NCBI RefSeq assembly: GCF_021018895.1
Contig: NC_079383.1
Location: 20,689,853 to 20,753,852, forward strand
Direction of reading: 5' to 3'
Origin: Seriola aureovittata
Lineage: Eukaryota > Chordata > Actinopteri > Carangiformes > Carangidae
Length of the DNA stretch: 64,000 nucleotides
The position numbers and the translations under genes are program-made. The notes beneath the pieces were generated by a model. That model saw only the letters and a list, made by a program, of their open reading frames with translations. It made no database searches and had not been told where the DNA came from. Positions 60,785-64,000 of the stretch are shown piece after piece. The number at the start of each line of letters is the position of its first letter. Positions within the stretch are counted from its first letter, which is position 1.

Positions 60785-62812
60785 AAATGAAACAAGGTTT
60801 GACCCAGGGGCCATTAAACAGCCATTACTTCAGCTGACTCACCTCGTCAAGGAGCAGGACGGCCCAGGGCACAGTGATGCACTGCAGGTCACGTAAAGGT
60901 TCAGTTACTGCAAAATCTCAAAGGTTAATTCAAAGTCAGCACATTAATTCTTTAGTAAATCATCCTTAGCTCCTAATTATTTCCCTTCCGCATTAGACTG
61001 TCAACAGTCAGCGAAGGTAAGCTCCTCGTCCTGTCCTCGAGCCACCTTGGAACAGTAATGAGTTAACAAGCTCAAGTCCAGGCAAGTCTCTGATTAGCCC
61101 AATATGATGAGCTTGTGGATCATAATGAAATTGGCTCTATTCCATTTTCAACAAGAGCCGGCAGGTAACGAAGTTGAAGAAAGTCTCCAGCCCTCTGCCG
61201 GCTCCTGCAGACGTTGGGAGCCACCGAAGTGAAGATGAATTAATTCTGTCGGCTCTGCTCGTCACACGTCACCGTGAACAGACATGTGTCCATATTTATG
61301 GATTTTGGCTCAAGGGTGAAAGGTATATCTTGGTTGTGATTTTCAGTTTTGCAAGGTTTATTAAATCTGGCTGATGGACTGAGATGCTTGTGATTTTCAG
61401 CTTCCTTTCCAGTCCTTTAGCACCACTCGGTGCCTCAACCGGGAAGTGCAGAGGTTAGAGGGAACACGGGCAGTGCACAGCAAAGACCTGACATGCAACG
61501 TGCACGAATGTGAAGTTAAGGATGTTGCTGAGGCGGTTGTCAGAGGCTTAATGTCAGTGAATCAAACTAAAGTCCTTCTCAAGTGTAGGTGGAGAAATGT
61601 TTGTGTGAGTAAAGAGCGGGAGAATCAGAAGAAGTGCCAGGAAACAGAGTCAAACACCAGAAGAGTGAGACCATGCTGTGACCATTTCTGTGATGAGACA
61701 TCTAAGGTTTTTTTTTCCCCTTTCCTCCATTTTTTTTTACCAATTTTCCTGTCAGCATGGTTGTTGTGTGCCCTTCTCCACGACCACATTTACCATCCAC
61801 CTCAAAAAAAAAACCCAAATAAAAAAATCAATCCCGTCTATATTTGTTATTTTAATCTTGTCTGACATTTCTTAAAAGGCAGAGGAATGCTTTCAGGGGA
61901 CGGATGTAGATTCTTTTAAAATCTCTTCCTCTTTTTGAAGCCTTTCAAAACAAATTGGCTTCCTTCTTAAAAATCCTTGGGGCGAAATGTCAAAGTGTTC
62001 CTTGAAGAGTTGGAACAAACAGACACTGAAACGTATTTTGTAATGTTTACATACTTAAGTAGGACATTAACTGATCTTGGTTTTATTCCTTAGATTTTGG
62101 AGGTGGGGATTCCTTTAAAGTTCCTTTTTTGGTTACCTGACAGGAAGTCATGTGACTGGTTAATCAGCTCACCTGTACACAGCTCCTCTGTCAGGTGTTG
62201 GATGGTGTGCTGAAATGTTTGGGACCAGAGAAGTTATTTAGTTTGAGGTTATTTTTGCAGGAGTTTTGGTCACGTTCGTGCAACTTCTGAACCTACGCAT
62301 CCAATATTTGGACAAAAGTAAGAGCAGGTGAGTTTTACTGTGTTTATTCATCACGTTAACACAAACACAAAGGGGATAAGTAGAAAGAATTAAACTAAAT
62401 TAATGTCATATCTGGTGAGGAAGCCTCTTGATGGTTTTTTTTTTTAATAGATTACAACCTTGTTTGAATAAACTCAGCAAAATATGAAGAGTGATGCTTT
62501 GGTTAAAAAAAAAAAGAAGGATCTATGCTCTTCTGCTTCACTCTGCCCCTTCAACTCATCTTCTCTTTAAATCACACTCACTGTTGTTTCAATCAATCAC
62601 ACAGAAAATATGATGCTGCCAGTCCCACTGAAGCTACCGTAGATTTTCAGCAATCCATCATCCACGGCGTATTAATCACAGACTAGCTGCCATCCACGTT
62701 CTGAATTAGCTTTGCAGAACGGAACCCCCTCTGAGATAATCACTTTTTCATCACCGGCGATGTGACGTGTGACAAATGCAGATGTGGACGTGACGGGTAA
62801 AACAAAGGACAG
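60783..62812. other. Unique sequence with possible conserved segment
   Basis: The stretch 60930-61160 is repeat-free with several ATTA/TAAT and cagtaatgag-type cores and is the best-looking enhancer candidate in the right part. A 139-codon + frame at 61446-61865 has no domain and ends in low-complexity sequence. Confidence 0.4.
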
Positions 62813-62836
62813 ATGTGTGTGTGTGTGTGTGTGTGT
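62813..62836. repeat. (TG)n microsatellite
   Basis: About 12 units. Confidence 0.9.
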
Positions 62837-63694
62837 CTCTATGTTCAGCTGTGGCTTCAGTATGGTTTTGTGCATCAGGTCTTATTATAAATGTGCTGCT
62901 GTTTTTGCATCTAATGTCAGTTTGGCCTTCAACATCTATTTAGTTTTTCTAGTGCAAGTCTTGCAATTGGATCCTGCTGAATGTAGAGTAGGAAAAGAAC
63001 TGTATTTAAGTATCTGGACTGATGCACATTATGAACCGTTCCGACTGGATTATTTATCTGACGATACACTTCCTGTTCCATAAAGTAATCCCCATTTGAT
63101 AGCTCTCTCTAATTTTCTCTGGAGCAGGACAGTGTTTGAAAAGTCTTTGGATTTCAGAGCCACTCCTTGTTTAATTGGAAGGTTGAAACGGCAAAAGCAG
63201 AAGGCAGGAGAACTGGTTTTGCGATCTTTAAGAAACCGTTTTCCACCAGGTTCAAACCACGAGTTAAGGTGCTTAAAAGATGAAGCCCACCGGGAGCCGT
63301 CACCTCTTTCTTCCCGGCTCTGTATCTTAGTTTGACGTTGTGCATTATGTTGTCTGAAACTTGATGTGTGCTGCTATCTCCTTAGCCATATGCCTCCCTC
63401 CCTCCCGAGTCTCAGTGGTGCTAACCTGACTGTCTTCTGAAGAAAAGAGGAAGAAAAAAAAAAAAGGGGTGTGTGTATTTGCATTATACTGACTCACTCT
63501 AGGGGCTTGTCCTCTTGTGAATGGTGTGTACGCTTCAAGTGTTAAGACTTAGCGCCAGTGAAATCACGGTTGCCGGGTAAGGTCTGTTGGTTTTGAGTGA
63601 GCCTGACAAGCGAGTACATTTGCCTACAGATGCGGCGCTGAATGCCAATCTGAATCAGAGACAATACTCATGTTGCAATGAGCACACACTGCAG
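62837..63694. other. Unique non-coding sequence
   Basis: Short open frames at 62769-63083 and 63096-63335 have no domain signal. Nothing else recognised. Confidence 0.5.
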
Positions 63695-63724
63695 GTGAGT
63701 GTGTGTGTGTGTGTGTGTGGGGGG
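63695..63724. repeat. (GT)n microsatellite ending in G tract
   Basis: About 12 GT units running into a short G run. Confidence 0.9.
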
Positions 63725-64000
63725 TGATGTTTGACAGTGCTGCCATCTAGTGGTGTGATCTATGAAGTCACTATATACACACACAAGTAAACTGTGTAGT
63801 AATTAAAGAGACAATGATGTGTTGTTGGCATTTCTTTAATAAACATTTGCCAAAGGAGGGGGGAGGGGGACAAAATCATTTTAGTACAAAAAAAAAGAAA
63901 AAGACATCGTTTCCTTTTTGAGCTCGGGTTATGTGTGTGTGTGTGTTTTGTTTTGCTCATGATTTACAACACCTATTGGCAAAAAGGCAAGTGGAATCCA
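63725..64000. other. Unique non-coding sequence
   Basis: A short (GT)n run at about 63931-63948. Nothing else recognised up to the window end. Confidence 0.5.

Noticed and set aside
61446..61865. 139-codon + strand frame
   Set aside because: No domain or family similarity recognised, and it ends in homopolymer-encoded Phe and Lys stretches.

Overview
This window looks like gene-poor nuclear DNA from a ray-finned fish, most likely a percomorph. The evidence is AT-rich unique sequence with abundant (CA)n, (TA)n and (CTAT)n microsatellites, two decayed Tc1-type transposases, tRNA-derived SINE pieces, and several short terminal-inverted-repeat (TIR) elements that I know as common in percomorph genomes. 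I find no convincing protein-coding exon, rRNA or functional tRNA. The open frames are short, mostly without a homology signal, and many lie in low-complexity or transposon sequence. The window is therefore either a gene desert or part of a very large intron.

Layout. 0-19 kb: unique sequence with scattered repeats. These are a GTTAGCAT-rich family (3.5 kb), a percomorph repeat in opposite orientations (8.0 and 11.6 kb), a short TIR element (9.8 kb), a SINE (10.8 kb), an inverted-repeat structure enclosing a G tract (13.2-13.5 kb), and a 655-bp TIR element carrying a perfectly phased 21-bp minisatellite (15.0-15.6 kb). 19-31 kb: a Tc1 transposase pseudogene broken by poly-C tracts (19.05-19.56 kb), a foldback element (20.5-20.9 kb), microsatellites, an LTR-like segment (23.3-24.1 kb) and a 35-base poly-C run (26.9 kb).

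31.0-39.86 kb: the most striking object, a composite A-rich tandem array of nearly 9 kb. Its units of about 36 bp are built on the core catagtatagtaaggcat. It is interrupted by an LTR-like insertion, a tRNA-like SINE piece and three copies of an unrelated block of about 240-340 bp, and it shows several higher-order periods (about 437, 262, 341 and 278 bp).

40-64 kb: a second Tc1-type transposase fragment with a D-to-E spacing of 38 residues, more copies of the families seen earlier, a hAT-like fragment (50.7 kb), a long hairpin (51.92-52.03 kb), two related elements with TGTCA...TGACA-type ends (46.1 and 54.8 kb), and more unique DNA, parts of which read like conserved non-coding sequence.

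No gene set works together here. What the window records is transposon insertion, decay and tandem amplification. I did not find a clear new gene system. The composite array and the minisatellite-bearing TIR element are the best candidates for something undescribed.
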